DNA of 47,223 nt from DATAEK01 sp036258055. GTDB taxonomy: Bacteria; Acidobacteriota; Vicinamibacteria; Vicinamibacterales; 2-12-FULL-66-21. The translations under genes were made by a program, and so were the position numbers. The stretch spans positions 1-47,223 of the forward strand of contig DATAEK010000415.1 of assembly GCA_036258055.1 (NCBI GenBank). The letters are read 5' to 3'. The notes below the pieces were generated by a model, which had not been told where the DNA came from, did not search any database, and saw nothing but the letters and a program-made list of their open reading frames with translations. Shown one piece after another: positions 8,018 through 16,541 of the stretch. The first letter of the stretch is position 1. The number at the start of each line of letters is the position of its first letter.

Positions 8018-8293
8018 ATGCGCATCGCGCGGCGGTACCTGATCGGCGGACGCGTGCAAGGGGTCGGATTCCGGTTCTTCACGGAGTCGCTGGCTGCCGT
8101 TGAAGGGCTTCACGGCTGGGTACGGAACCTCCACGACGGACGCGTCGAGGTGCGGTTCGAAGGGGAACAGGACTCGGTGGATCGCGCCGAGTCCAAGCTG
8201 CGGCGCGGGCCCCCGGGCGCGCGGGTCGAGTCCTTTGCCGCGGAACCCGAGGCGCCGAGCGAACGGCCGACGGGTTTTTCAATCCGTTCGTAG
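8018..8293 (+). CDS. Acylphosphatase
   Basis: This 91-residue protein has the full acylphosphatase signature: GRVQGVGFRFF (residues 11-21), with the phosphate-binding loop and catalytic Arg, and GWVRNLHDGRVEV (33-45) with the catalytic Asn. The enzyme hydrolyses carboxyl-phosphate bonds such as acetyl phosphate and 1,3-bisphosphoglycerate in the cytoplasm. I chose the ATG at 8018 because it gives the typical 90-residue length. The frame is open further upstream, but the extra 23 residues match nothing, and the ribosome site is weak either way. It is divergent from the uricase-like gene and 57 bp ahead of apt, possibly co-transcribed. Confidence 0.9.
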   Translation: MRIARRYLIGGRVQGVGFRFFTESLAAVEGLHGWVRNLHDGRVEVRFEGEQDSVDRAESKLRRGPPGARVESFAAEPEAPSERPTGFSIRS

Positions 8294-8350
8294 TCTCGCG
8301 CCGGGTGTACCCGCGCGCCGCGCAGTCGGGCTCAATCCCTGAAGGATCAG

Positions 8351-8866
8351 ATGGACTCACTCAAATCAAAGATTCGCCACGTCCCGGACTTCCCGAAGGC
8401 CGGCATTCTCTTCTACGACGTTACGACCCTTCTGCGCGACCCGACGGGGTTCCGCCTTGCGATTGATACCCTCTCGGCTCCGTACCGCGATCAGGGCATC
8501 AGTCTCGTCGTCGGCATCGAGAGCCGCGGCTTCATCCTCGGATCGGTTGTCGCGGATCGGATCGGCGCGGGTTTTGTACCGGTCCGGAAGGTCGGCAAGC
8601 TTCCCGCTGACAAGATCCGCGCGAGCTATCAGCTCGAATACGGCACCGACAGCCTCGAGATGCACCGCGACGCCATCACGCCGGGTCAGAGCGTTCTCAT
8701 CGTGGACGATTTGCTGGCGACCGGCGGCACCGCGAGCGCGACGATCGATCTCGTGAAGCAGCTTGGGGGAGATGTGCGCGGCGTCGCCTTCCTCATCGAG
8801 CTCGTGGCCCTGAACGGGCGGGCCCGCCTTCCGGGGGTGGACGTGATGGCGGTGCTTCAGTATTGA
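8351..8866 (+). CDS. apt: Adenine phosphoribosyltransferase
   Basis: The 171-residue enzyme makes AMP from adenine and PRPP (purine salvage, cytoplasm). It opens with the family's IRHVPDFPKAGILFYDVTTLL, has GIESRGFILG near residues 55-64, and carries the PRPP-binding loop VLIVDDLLATGGTA at about 115-128. Length and start match E. coli Apt well. The ATG at 8351 has AAGGA about seven bases upstream. It is followed by a tRNA gene, with a separate -10-like box in between. Confidence 0.95.
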   Translation: MDSLKSKIRHVPDFPKAGILFYDVTTLLRDPTGFRLAIDTLSAPYRDQGISLVVGIESRGFILGSVVADRIGAGFVPVRKVGKLPADKIRASYQLEYGTDSLEMHRDAITPGQSVLIVDDLLATGGTASATIDLVKQLGGDVRGVAFLIELVALNGRARLPGVDVMAVLQY

Positions 8867-8902
8867 ACGAGACAGGTCCGGACGGGTCAGCAGCTGAGGT
8901 GG

Positions 8903-8908
8903 TACAAT
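8903..8908 (+). promoter_or_regulatory. -10 box of the tRNA-Arg gene
   Basis: TACAAT lies 13 bases before the first base of the tRNA, the expected distance for a transcription start just ahead of it. No convincing -35 hexamer is visible 16-18 bp upstream. Confidence 0.4.
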
Positions 8909-8921
8909 TCAGGTTTCCCCT

Positions 8922-8998
8922 GCGCCCGTAGCTCAGCAGGACAGAGCATCGGTTTCCTAAACCGGGGGTCGCAGGTTCGAGACCTGCCGGGCGCGCCA
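8922..8998 (+). tRNA. tRNA-Arg (anticodon CCT)
   Basis: A complete cloverleaf can be drawn: acceptor stem GCGCCCG/CGGGCGC, D-arm GCTC/GAGC, anticodon arm TCGGT-TTCCTAA-ACCGG with CCT at 8956-8958, and T-arm GCAGG-TTCGAGA-CCTGC. Discriminator G and an encoded CCA end at 8998. It reads AGG codons as arginine. Confidence 0.96.
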
Positions 8999-9037
8999 GA
9001 TCAGGACGAGACGTCAGACCGCATTCAATCGAGGGAT

Positions 9038-9781
9038 ATGAAGGGAATCGAGCGGCACAAGCTGAAGGAAAACGACTTCGCGCGAACCGTGGCGCACGCG
9101 CGCGATGCGCTCGAGACGCGGCGGAGCGAATTCGGAGTCATCGCGCTCGTGGCGGCGCTCGTCGTGGCCGCCGCCCTCGGCTACTACTGGTGGCGCAGCT
9201 CGCGCAATGCGGCCGCCGACACGATGCTCGCCAACGCAGTCGCCATCTACGATGCGCCGGTAGTCCCGGTTGCGCCGCCAGCGCCGGGGAGCCCGCCCCC
9301 GGTTCCGCAGCCTGGCACCTATCCCACGGAGCAGGCGAAGCTGCAGGCCGCGCTCCCGAAGTTCACCGAGGCTGCCGACGCGTATCCGTCAACCGCACAG
9401 GGGATCGCGGCGCGATATCACGCGGCCGGCATCCTCGCAGGCCTGGGCCGATTCGCCGAGGCGGAGCAGCGGTACCAGGAAGTCGCGAGCAAGGCGGGGC
9501 AGAACAGCATCTACGGCCGGACCGCGCGCTTGGGACTGGCCGACGCGTTGGTTGCGCAAGGCAAGTATGACAACGCCATCAACGTCTACACGGAGTTGAG
9601 CCGCGACACGAATTCACAGATCCCCGTGGACGGCGTCCTCATCCAGCTCGGACGTGCCTACGCACGGGCGGGGCGAAAGGACGAAGCCGTCCGCGCGTTC
9701 AATCGGATCGTGTCGGAATTCCCGCAGTCGCTCTACGTCGCCGACGCGCGCCGCGAGCTGGAGGAAGTGCGGAAGTCCTGA
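9038..9781 (+). CDS. Membrane-anchored TPR protein (YfgM-like)
   Basis: This 247-residue protein has a charged cytoplasmic N-terminus, one transmembrane helix (about residues 34-52, VIALVAALVVAAALGYYWW), a Pro-rich linker (76-92) and TPR-type helical repeats (about 105-245, including AEQRYQEVASKAGQNSIYGR and DEAVRAFNRIVSEFPQS). The layout matches the YfgM/TPR_21 family, inner-membrane proteins with periplasmic TPRs that assist SecYEG substrates or outer-membrane assembly. The Pro-rich linker is not typical of YfgM, so the exact role is uncertain. The ATG at 9038 follows GAGGG at close spacing. It converges on tldE with a 36-bp gap. Confidence 0.75.
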   Translation: MKGIERHKLKENDFARTVAHARDALETRRSEFGVIALVAALVVAAALGYYWWRSSRNAAADTMLANAVAIYDAPVVPVAPPAPGSPPPVPQPGTYPTEQAKLQAALPKFTEAADAYPSTAQGIAARYHAAGILAGLGRFAEAEQRYQEVASKAGQNSIYGRTARLGLADALVAQGKYDNAINVYTELSRDTNSQIPVDGVLIQLGRAYARAGRKDEAVRAFNRIVSEFPQSLYVADARRELEEVRKS

Positions 9782-9817
9782 GGTCGCAACCTCCGTCCCC
9801 TCCGAAGCTCTGAAGAA

Positions 9818-11161
9818 CTAGACCGCGTCTGACGCGCTCGAAAACGTGAACTCGCGGATGCGCGCGGCCGGACACACGATCGACAGGCCGCCGCTCCCGA
9901 TTCCCTCGCCGCTGACAACTCGCTCGGGCGGTGACATCGCGTCGATGTTGTTGAACGCAACGACGGGGCTTTCGTTCCACCGCATGTTCTTCACCGGGCG
10001 TGTGACCTTCCCCTTTTCGATCAGGAACAATCCATCGCGTGTAAGGCCGGTGATCAGGATCGTCTGCGGGTCCACGAGCCTGATGTACCAGAAGCGCGTC
10101 ACGAGGACGCCGCGATCGGTGCCCGCGATGAGGTCGCTCATCGTGGCGCTGCCCCCCTCCATGATCGCGTTGCCCGGGCCGGCCGTTGCGTCCTTGCTCA
10201 TCTTCTGGGCCCAGAACCGCGAGTAGAAGAGATCCTTGATGACGCCGTTCTCGACCCACACATGCTTCGAGATCGGCAATCCTTCACCGTCGAACGAGAC
10301 AGCGGGTGCGAGCGGATGCGCCGGATCCGAGATGATCCGCACCTTCTCGCCCACGACCTGCTCGCCCGTGCGATTGCCGCCGCCTTTCTTCGAAAAGAAG
10401 CTGCGTCCCTCGTCCGCCTGACGCGCGTTGGCCGAGAACAGCAGGTATGCGAGCAGGTCCGCAACCGCCGCGGGCTCGAGGACGACCGTGTACTTGCCCG
10501 GTTCAATCGCGGCCGGGTTCTTCGACAGCGCGGCTTTCTCGATCGCGGCCGTCGCCAGTTTGCCGGGATCGAGCTGGCGGAGCTCGTTGTACGAGCGCGA
10601 CGCCCACCCTGAGCCCGAGCCATCGGGTGTGCGCGCGGTCAGGTTGTAGTCGGCCGACGTGAAGCGATCGAACGCAAAAAGGCCCTTCGAGTTCGCCACC
10701 GCCCGAATCGAACCCTGCGTTTCGACGAACCCGGCCGACACGACCTCCTTCTTCTTGCTCAAATCGATCGCCGTCGCCGCCGAACCTGCGCGCCACTCGG
10801 GAGAAGCCTGTGCCGCATCGTCGAAAAATGCCGTCACCGGGCTGTAGGTCTGCGGACCGAGGAGCGGCATGGCCTCGGGATTCTCGGGCGACAGCTTCGC
10901 GATCTCTTCCGCGTTGCGCACCGCCCGTTGCAGGCTCGCGTCGTCGAACTCGGCGGTCGTGACGGTACCCGAGCGCTTCCCGAAGCTGGAAGTAATCGCG
11001 AGGCTGTAGCCCGACGTCGCCCCGGACGTGGTGACGGTGTTGCGCGCGAAGCGCACGTTCGCGCGGTCCCCTCCATTCAGATTGACCGCGGTGCTCTCGG
11101 CTTTGCTGAAGGACAGGACGCGATCCATCAGCGCTTTTGCCTGTTCTTTCGTCCAGATCAT
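9818..11161 (-). CDS. tldE: TldE/PmbA-type metalloprotease partner
   Basis: This 447-residue protein of the TldD/PmbA family lacks the HExxxH zinc motif, which identifies it as the TldE/PmbA half of the TldD-TldE heterodimer. That protease degrades unfolded peptides and processes some modified peptides. Family features include the N-terminal RFARNTVTTSG region, EPGKYTVVLEPAAVADLLAYL in the centre and GEGIGSGGLSIVCPAARI near the end. It lies 48 bp after tldD in the same direction. Unlike its partner it has no visible signal peptide, so either it rides through Tat with TldD or the two are not in the same compartment. Confidence 0.87.
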   Translation of the reverse strand: MIWTKEQAKALMDRVLSFSKAESTAVNLNGGDRANVRFARNTVTTSGATSGYSLAITSSFGKRSGTVTTAEFDDASLQRAVRNAEEIAKLSPENPEAMPLLGPQTYSPVTAFFDDAAQASPEWRAGSAATAIDLSKKKEVVSAGFVETQGSIRAVANSKGLFAFDRFTSADYNLTARTPDGSGSGWASRSYNELRQLDPGKLATAAIEKAALSKNPAAIEPGKYTVVLEPAAVADLLAYLLFSANARQADEGRSFFSKKGGGNRTGEQVVGEKVRIISDPAHPLAPAVSFDGEGLPISKHVWVENGVIKDLFYSRFWAQKMSKDATAGPGNAIMEGGSATMSDLIAGTDRGVLVTRFWYIRLVDPQTILITGLTRDGLFLIEKGKVTRPVKNMRWNESPVVAFNNIDAMSPPERVVSGEGIGSGGLSIVCPAARIREFTFSSASDAV

Positions 11162-11209
11162 GTTGCGTTGTCCCGTCGGTGAATCGGTGCGCGTGCCTCG
11201 ATACGGCGC

Positions 11210-12760
11210 TCAGCGCCCGGTGTTCAGAATGTTGACCCGGGTGAAACGGGTGATCGGACAGCCATGCGAAACGGAATTGATCTGGCCGGGCTGACCCTTG
11301 CCGTCGCTGAACGCGCCGCCAAGCCGGTAGGTCGATCGGCCGCCGAGCATGTCGCACGACTTCCAGAAATCGGGCGTGCTGGACTGATACGCGAGGTCGC
11401 GGAGCTGGGTCGTGATCTTGCCCCCCTTGACCTCCCAGAACGTGACCCCGCTGAACTGAAAGTTGTAGCGCTGGTGATCGATGCTGTAGCTGCCGTCGCC
11501 CTTGATGTAGACGCCATCGTCGGTGGCAGAAATGATGTCGTTCTCGGTGACATCCTTGTCACCGGGCTGGAGCGACACGTTGGGCATCCGCTGGAACGGG
11601 ATGGAGCCCCAGCTGTCCGCGTAGCTGCAGCCGTGCGACACCTTCTGGTTGATCAGGTGCGCCTGGTCGCGCGTCGTCTGATAATCCACGAACACGCCGT
11701 CCTTGATGAGCGGCCAGCGCGACGTTTTCACGCCGTCGTCGTCGTATCCGCACGTAGCGATCGCGTTCTCCTGCGTCTTGTCGGCAACGATGTTCACGAG
11801 CTTCGAGCCGAACTCGAACTTCCCGAGCTTGTCGGTCGTGAGAAAACTGGTGCCGGCGTAGTTGGCCTCGTAGCCCAGCGCGCGATCGAGCTCGGTCGAG
11901 TGGCCGACCGATTCGTGGATCGTCAGCCAGAGATTCGTCGGGTGCAGGATGAGCGTCTTCTGGCCGGCGGCCGCGGGCTTCGCCTTGTGCGTAGCGACTG
12001 CCTCTTCGGCAGCCACTTTCACTTCTTCGAGAAGCGGATACGACTCGATGTACTCGTACCCCATACCCATCGGCGCGGTCAATGCGTTGCGCGCGTAGAA
12101 CTTGCCGGTGCTGCGATCCACCGCGGTCACCGTGAAGAAGGGATACGAGCGAATCAACGATTGCTCGATGTGCGACCCTTCGCTCGACGCGAAGTACTTG
12201 CGCTCGTTGACGAACTGCATGGCCGCCGACACGAAGCTGGCTCCCGGCACTTTCAACGCTTCGTCATTCAGCTGGAGCAGGAGGTCCAGCTTCGGCTGGA
12301 GCGCCATCTCGAAGGGATCCTTCTTGACCGGCGTGTTCCACGAATCGTTGTACGAATCGACCGGCGCGAGCTGCACGGGCTCGGCGTTCACCGAGCGATT
12401 CGCGCGCGCGATCCCGACGGCCTGCGCCGCGACGCGCGCGATCTCCTCCTTGGTCACGCGGCTGCTGCTCGCGAAGCCCCACGTCCCGTCCACGATCACC
12501 CGCACGCCGAAACCGTAGTCTTCGGTGTTGACGATGTTCTGCACGCGACGGTCACGCGTGAAGATGAACTGATTCCTGTAGCGATTGATGCGAATGTCGG
12601 CGTAGCTCGCGCCCGCTTTCTTCGCGGCGGCCAGCGCGGCGTCCGCGAGATCGCTCAGCTCGCCGGCCGGCGGGAAACCGAACAACACTGTCGACGGGCG
12701 CGCGCCCGTGGCGGCGCCAAGCACCAGCATGGACTGGACGAAGCGTCGGCGATCGATCAT
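11210..12760 (-). CDS. tldD: TldD-type zinc metalloprotease with Tat signal
   Basis: The 516-residue TldD homologue carries the zinc motif HESVGH (in TIHESVGHSTELDRALGYEA, about residues 275-290), with the conserved GYEANYAGTSF that follows. The N-terminus from the ATG at 12760 reads MIDRRRFVQSMLVLGAATGA, a twin-arginine signal, so export in folded form is predicted. Canonical E. coli TldD is cytoplasmic; Tat-bearing versions suggest periplasmic peptide processing. The frame is open 17 codons further upstream (ATG at 12811), but the internal start gives a normal Tat n-region and has a weak TGAGG site. It is probably an operon with tldE. Confidence 0.88.
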   Translation of the reverse strand: MIDRRRFVQSMLVLGAATGARPSTVLFGFPPAGELSDLADAALAAAKKAGASYADIRINRYRNQFIFTRDRRVQNIVNTEDYGFGVRVIVDGTWGFASSSRVTKEEIARVAAQAVGIARANRSVNAEPVQLAPVDSYNDSWNTPVKKDPFEMALQPKLDLLLQLNDEALKVPGASFVSAAMQFVNERKYFASSEGSHIEQSLIRSYPFFTVTAVDRSTGKFYARNALTAPMGMGYEYIESYPLLEEVKVAAEEAVATHKAKPAAAGQKTLILHPTNLWLTIHESVGHSTELDRALGYEANYAGTSFLTTDKLGKFEFGSKLVNIVADKTQENAIATCGYDDDGVKTSRWPLIKDGVFVDYQTTRDQAHLINQKVSHGCSYADSWGSIPFQRMPNVSLQPGDKDVTENDIISATDDGVYIKGDGSYSIDHQRYNFQFSGVTFWEVKGGKITTQLRDLAYQSSTPDFWKSCDMLGGRSTYRLGGAFSDGKGQPGQINSVSHGCPITRFTRVNILNTGR

Positions 12761-12958
12761 GGAGAACCTCAGCGCCGCACGGGATGCGCCAGATCCGTTG
12801 GTCGCCTCCATCGCGCGAAACAGGCAAAGCCTACATCATCTGAGGAAGCGCCGAACCGAGTTGGCATCAGCAGCAATCGTCCGGGACGAACAACGACGGG
12901 CTCGTGACGAATGGGGCGGGCGCGCGGGAAGGGGAGACTCGTCGTGGGAACCAGGAGA

Positions 12959-12983
12959 GGGCTCGAGGAAGATAGTCGAGCCC
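12959..12983 (-). terminator. Hairpin downstream of the PilZ gene
   Basis: GGGCTCGA (12959-12966) pairs perfectly with TCGAGCCC (12976-12983) around a 9-base loop, starting 12 bases past the PilZ stop codon on the minus strand. There is no T-run, so it is called as a possible terminator or 3' stabiliser separating pilZ from tldD. The rest of the gap 12761-12958 shows nothing else. Confidence 0.4.
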
Positions 12984-12995
12984 CGGAGGATACCG

Positions 12996-13424
12996 TCAGG
13001 CCGTCATGAAGCTGGCATCAGGAGTACTCACGGGCGCCAGGGGAGTCGCTTGTGCCTGCGGCTCGACCAGCATTCGGAGCGCATAGTCACTGGGAGCGCC
13101 AGTCGCCTGCTGGCAGGGTCCGACCCGGAAAACGGCTGAGAGGACGCTCGTCTTGCGAAGGGCCGCCGGCAGATCGGCGCGGCCGCGGGCGTCGCGGTCA
13201 ATCTGGAAATAGACCAGCCGGAAGAGCGGAATCGGCGTGCCGCCGAGGCATTCGACGCTGACGCCGTTGTCGCTGACGTCTCGCGTCACGACGGAGGCCA
13301 TCCGGGTCGTGCCCCGGGCGTCCTTCCAGACGATCTGGCCTGGCACGTTCAAGCGGCGGCGTTCGGATGCCCGCTTTTCGATTCGAGGCTGACCGCCCTG
13401 CACGAGACGAAGTCGCTGTTCCAT
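12996..13424 (-). CDS. PilZ domain protein
   Basis: The 142-residue protein has the two c-di-GMP-binding elements of PilZ: an RRxxR-like run SERRRLNVPG at about residues 20-29, and DVSDNGV (D-x-S-x-x-G) at about 49-55. The rest of the barrel follows up to about residue 115, with a Pro/Ala-rich tail. Such proteins act as second-messenger sensors or as adaptors for motility and surface traits. The ATG at 13424 has GGAGGT upstream. The gene lies directly downstream of the sigma-54 activator, separated by a 196-bp region with its own promoter-like boxes and a GTATAC-type motif also found ahead of the activator, which suggests common control. Confidence 0.8.
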   Translation of the reverse strand: MEQRLRLVQGGQPRIEKRASERRRLNVPGQIVWKDARGTTRMASVVTRDVSDNGVSVECLGGTPIPLFRLVYFQIDRDARGRADLPAALRKTSVLSAVFRVGPCQQATGAPSDYALRMLVEPQAQATPLAPVSTPDASFMTA

Positions 13425-13513
13425 GTCCGCTAACCTCCAGGTGCGTTCCTGGCAGATCTGTAATCAAGTTGCAGGCCGAGGTGGCCGCTCGATGCACTTG
13501 GGGGAGTGGCGAG

Positions 13514-13543
13514 AGTATCACGCTCTATTTCAACTACTTACAA
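13514..13543 (-). promoter_or_regulatory. Candidate sigma-70 promoter of the PilZ gene
   Basis: On the minus strand, TTGTAA (13538-13543) and GATACT (13514-13519) are 18 bp apart, giving a leader of about 85 bases before the ATG at 13424. The patch is clearly more AT-rich than its surroundings. A small hairpin CTCAGC/GCTGAG (13549-13568) lies just upstream. No TGGC-N8-TGC sigma-54 site was found. Confidence 0.4.
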
Positions 13544-13607
13544 TCTGTCTCAGCGGGAGTATGCTGAGGTAGTTATGGATAGCAGATATTCAAACCGGAT
13601 CGAGGCT

Positions 13608-13622
13608 GTATACCTGGTATCT
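13608..13622. promoter_or_regulatory. GTATAC-type motif, copy 2 (upstream of pilZ)
   Basis: GTATACCTGGTATCT overlaps the stop codon of the activator and lies about 185 bp upstream of the PilZ start. Read on the minus strand, about 15 of 19 bases match the copy at the 5' end of the activator (common core AGGTATAC with ATAC four bases before it), in the same orientation to the downstream gene. Confidence 0.4.
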
Positions 13623-16530
13623 ACTTCGACGCGGCCTCCACACCCAGGCGCTCCATCTTCAGGTACAGACCGCGACGAGTGAGGCCCAGCAGGCGCGCGG
13701 TCTCGGAGATGTTGCCGGCACTTCGTTCGAGCGCGCCTTCGATCAGTTCCCGTTCGAGCCGCTCGACGGCGCCGGCGAGCGTCACGCGCTTCGGACGGGA
13801 GCGCGGCGCGCCCTCATCACGTTCGAGCTGTGAACCGAAAATAGGCGAGAGCAGGTCGGCCGTAATGAGATGACCCGGCGGCGCCATCGCCACGGCCCGC
13901 TGCACTTCATTCCGAAGCTGGCGCACGTTGCCCGGCCAGGGAAACGCGTCGAAAAGATCCAGCGTTTCCGGAGCCAGCTGGCTTCCGGGCTTGCCAAGGC
14001 GCTCCGAGGCTTCGCGCAGGAAGAAGGTCGCGAGGTGCGGAATCTCTTCGCGCCGGTCCCGCAACGGCGGTACGTGAATCCGAATCACGCTCAAACGATA
14101 GAACAGATCCTCTCGAAACTTCCCGTCAGCCACGCGTGATTCGAGATCGGCGTTGGTTGCCGCCACCACCCGAACGTCGACGCGCTGCGGACGCGTGTCG
14201 CCCACTGGCAGGACCTCTCCCTGCTCCAGGAAGCGCAGAAGCTTCGGTTGGACGTCGAGGGGCAGGTCACCCACCTCGTCGAGAAACAAGGTGCCCCCTA
14301 CAGCCGTGCGCAGGACGCCTGGCTGGTCGGCGACGGCACCGGTGAAGCTGCCGCGCCGGTGACCGAAGAGCTGACTGTCCGCGAGCTCGCGCGTCGCACT
14401 CGTGCAGTTGTAGGGCAGGAACATGTTCGCGCGACGGGTCGATCCGGCGTGAATCGCCCGGGCCACGAGGTCCTTGCCGGTCCCGCTCTCTCCGGTGATG
14501 AGCACGGTGAGGTCGTTGCCCTGCATCCGCTGAATCTGCTCGGCGACGCGCTGCATCGCGGCGCTCGAGCAGACGAAGCCGGGAATCAGCGGTTCGAGGG
14601 GCCGTTCGAGCAGTCCGCCCTGTGCTTCCACCGGGCGTTCCCGGGCGCTGCAGAGATCGAAGCCCTGTCGCAGCACGGCGCACAGCGTGCGAAGCCGCTG
14701 AATCACGCTGGAGCCGACCGGACGCGCGCTCGAGACCACGGCGAAACGGGGACCCTCGGGGTCGCGCCCCATCGGCTCGACGACGAGCGCCGGAGAGGAA
14801 GTCGACGATCGAACCGCGGAGAGGGCCAGCGAACGCGCGGAATCGATGTCGCAGCCGGCTGCCGCAAGGACGCGTATTTGCCCGGATCCCAGGAGAATGT
14901 AGATGACCGCGGCCTGCGCGTCGCACGCCTCGAGGAGTGCCGTCGCCCCCTCGCGCGCGAGCAGCGGCGGCAGGACCGCCGCGTCCACCAGCCGCCGCAC
15001 GATGGCGTCGTCACCGTCCATGCGCGGCCCGACGTAGTCACCGGTCCCCGCGAGAGGAATGCTCGAGAGTGCGCTTCTGGCCTCGGCGAGATCCGGAGCG
15101 GCGCCGAGCGACTCGAAGATTTGCGCGGCGTCCGAGAGGTACCGTGTGGCCCGTGACCGCGCGCCGGCCGCGGCCGCGAGTCGTCCCAGCTCGAGGTAGC
15201 CGAGACCCGCCTGGTGACGCTCGCCGAGCAAGTCGAAGACGCTGACGCTCTGACCGAAGTCGTGGTAGGCCTCGGTCGATCGGCCGGCCGCGGCATGAAG
15301 GCGGCCCCGCAGGCGAAGGAACTCACCCCACGTGCCGCTCATCGATCCAGGTTGAATTCGCGCCGAGGTCGCCTCGAGCTGTTCCTGGGCGCGATCGACG
15401 TGCCCGGATGCCAGGAGCGCCTCAGCCAGGATCAGCTCGCCCTGCAGCACGTAGGTAGCCGGTGCCTCCGACGAGCCCGCGATATCCGCCGCGATGGCGT
15501 ACGCCGGGCCATGCTGACCGTGCCGGAGCGCAAGCCTGGCCTCGAGCACCTGCAGCGACCACTGATACCAGCGGCTCGTCTGGGTGCCGTATTCGCCGTA
15601 CGCCTCCCGGGCTTTCTGCAGGCAGCGGCTGGCGGCATCGTGCTCGCCGCGCGTCAAATGGATCTGCGCCAACGTGTCGAACACCGCGCCGGTCGTCTCC
15701 CGCATGAACTGCAGCGGGCTTCTGACGTCCAGGGCGCGGTTCAGTGCTTCTTCCGCGCGCTTCAGGTTTCCAAGCCGGACGCAGATTTGGCCCAGGGACG
15801 CGAGCGCGACGCCAAGACCGTGCGGCGTTCCGCCCTGCTCCTGGAGCTCCACGCTCCGCTCGGCCAGGCTGAGCGCCTGATCGTGGCGGTGCTGCATCAG
15901 GGCCACGTTGGCCTGGTTACCGCAAACGGTCGCAAGCACATCACCGGCCTCGACGATCACGGCAAGCCTCTCGGCTTGTCTGAGAGCGGCCATCGCCTCG
16001 TCGAGGCGACCTTCCTGGGCGAGGGTGACCCCTGAAAGCGAGTGCACCATCGCGAGGTGACGCCGGTCGCCTGCCGCATGGAGCGCAGATGCCGCCTGGG
16101 CGATGTGCTCGCGGACGATGGCGGTGTCGCCGACCTGGCGGTAGCAGAGACCCAGCTCGTAGTGTGCGAGGCCGATGGCGCGCGAATCGTGGGCGCGCTC
16201 GGCCTGCGCGAGCGCCTTCGTCAGAAACGCGATGCCACGCGACGGCTCTCCGCGTGCGGACGCCAAGCGGCCGTGCATCCGCCAAAGCTGAGAGAGGCGA
16301 GCCGGCTCGAGCCGTTCGCGCGCTTCGGGCGGACGGCCAAGCGCCTCGGTGGCCTGGCGCAAATCATCCTGGAGGAGCCACGCCTCGGCGAGCGCGCAGC
16401 GGATCTGGATTTGTTCGTCGCGAGGGAGACCGGGACGTTTGAGCAGGCGAACCAGAAGAGAGGCCGCCTCCTCACCGCGGCCTCGTTCGAGCGCTTCCAG
16501 CGCCTGAGTCAAACGGTCCGGGGATGACAC
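13621..16530 (-). CDS. TPR-GAF-AAA+ sigma-54-dependent transcriptional activator
   Basis: This is a 969-residue regulator. Residues 1-470 are TPR-like helical repeats (for example AIGLAHYELGLCYRQVGD), then a GAF-like sensor (about 510-620, VIYILLGSGQIRVLAAAGC). A sigma-54-interacting AAA+ domain follows with Walker A GESGTGKD (680-687), the sigma-54 loop GSFTGA (727-732, the Ala of GAFTGA replaced by Ser), Walker B GTLFLDE (746-752) and FREDLFYRL. A Fis-type helix-turn-helix (about 930-965, NISETARLLGLTRRGLYLKM) ends the protein. There is no receiver domain, so input is probably protein or ligand binding by the TPR/GAF part. I prefer the GTG at 16530; the frame runs on to a TTG at 16605, but that extension crosses the GTATAC palindrome. 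rpoN itself is at the right edge of the window. Confidence 0.85.
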   Translation of the reverse strand: MSSPDRLTQALEALERGRGEEAASLLVRLLKRPGLPRDEQIQIRCALAEAWLLQDDLRQATEALGRPPEARERLEPARLSQLWRMHGRLASARGEPSRGIAFLTKALAQAERAHDSRAIGLAHYELGLCYRQVGDTAIVREHIAQAASALHAAGDRRHLAMVHSLSGVTLAQEGRLDEAMAALRQAERLAVIVEAGDVLATVCGNQANVALMQHRHDQALSLAERSVELQEQGGTPHGLGVALASLGQICVRLGNLKRAEEALNRALDVRSPLQFMRETTGAVFDTLAQIHLTRGEHDAASRCLQKAREAYGEYGTQTSRWYQWSLQVLEARLALRHGQHGPAYAIAADIAGSSEAPATYVLQGELILAEALLASGHVDRAQEQLEATSARIQPGSMSGTWGEFLRLRGRLHAAAGRSTEAYHDFGQSVSVFDLLGERHQAGLGYLELGRLAAAAGARSRATRYLSDAAQIFESLGAAPDLAEARSALSSIPLAGTGDYVGPRMDGDDAIVRRLVDAAVLPPLLAREGATALLEACDAQAAVIYILLGSGQIRVLAAAGCDIDSARSLALSAVRSSTSSPALVVEPMGRDPEGPRFAVVSSARPVGSSVIQRLRTLCAVLRQGFDLCSARERPVEAQGGLLERPLEPLIPGFVCSSAAMQRVAEQIQRMQGNDLTVLITGESGTGKDLVARAIHAGSTRRANMFLPYNCTSATRELADSQLFGHRRGSFTGAVADQPGVLRTAVGGTLFLDEVGDLPLDVQPKLLRFLEQGEVLPVGDTRPQRVDVRVVAATNADLESRVADGKFREDLFYRLSVIRIHVPPLRDRREEIPHLATFFLREASERLGKPGSQLAPETLDLFDAFPWPGNVRQLRNEVQRAVAMAPPGHLITADLLSPIFGSQLERDEGAPRSRPKRVTLAGAVERLERELIEGALERSAGNISETARLLGLTRRGLYLKMERLGVEAASK

Positions 16531-16541
16531 GTCGGCGAGCA

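Noticed and set aside
8922..8998. tRNA gene as an integration site for a mobile element
   Set aside because: No integrase and no repeat of the tRNA 3' end is visible in the window.
11264..12907. Open frame of about 547 codons on the plus strand
   Set aside because: It is antisense to tldD, which has the HExxxH motif and a Tat signal. The antisense product has no motif.
13425..13520. Sigma-54 promoter ahead of the PilZ gene
   Set aside because: GGCCAC followed by CTGCA resembles -24/-12 elements, but the spacing between the GG and GC pairs is two bases too long.
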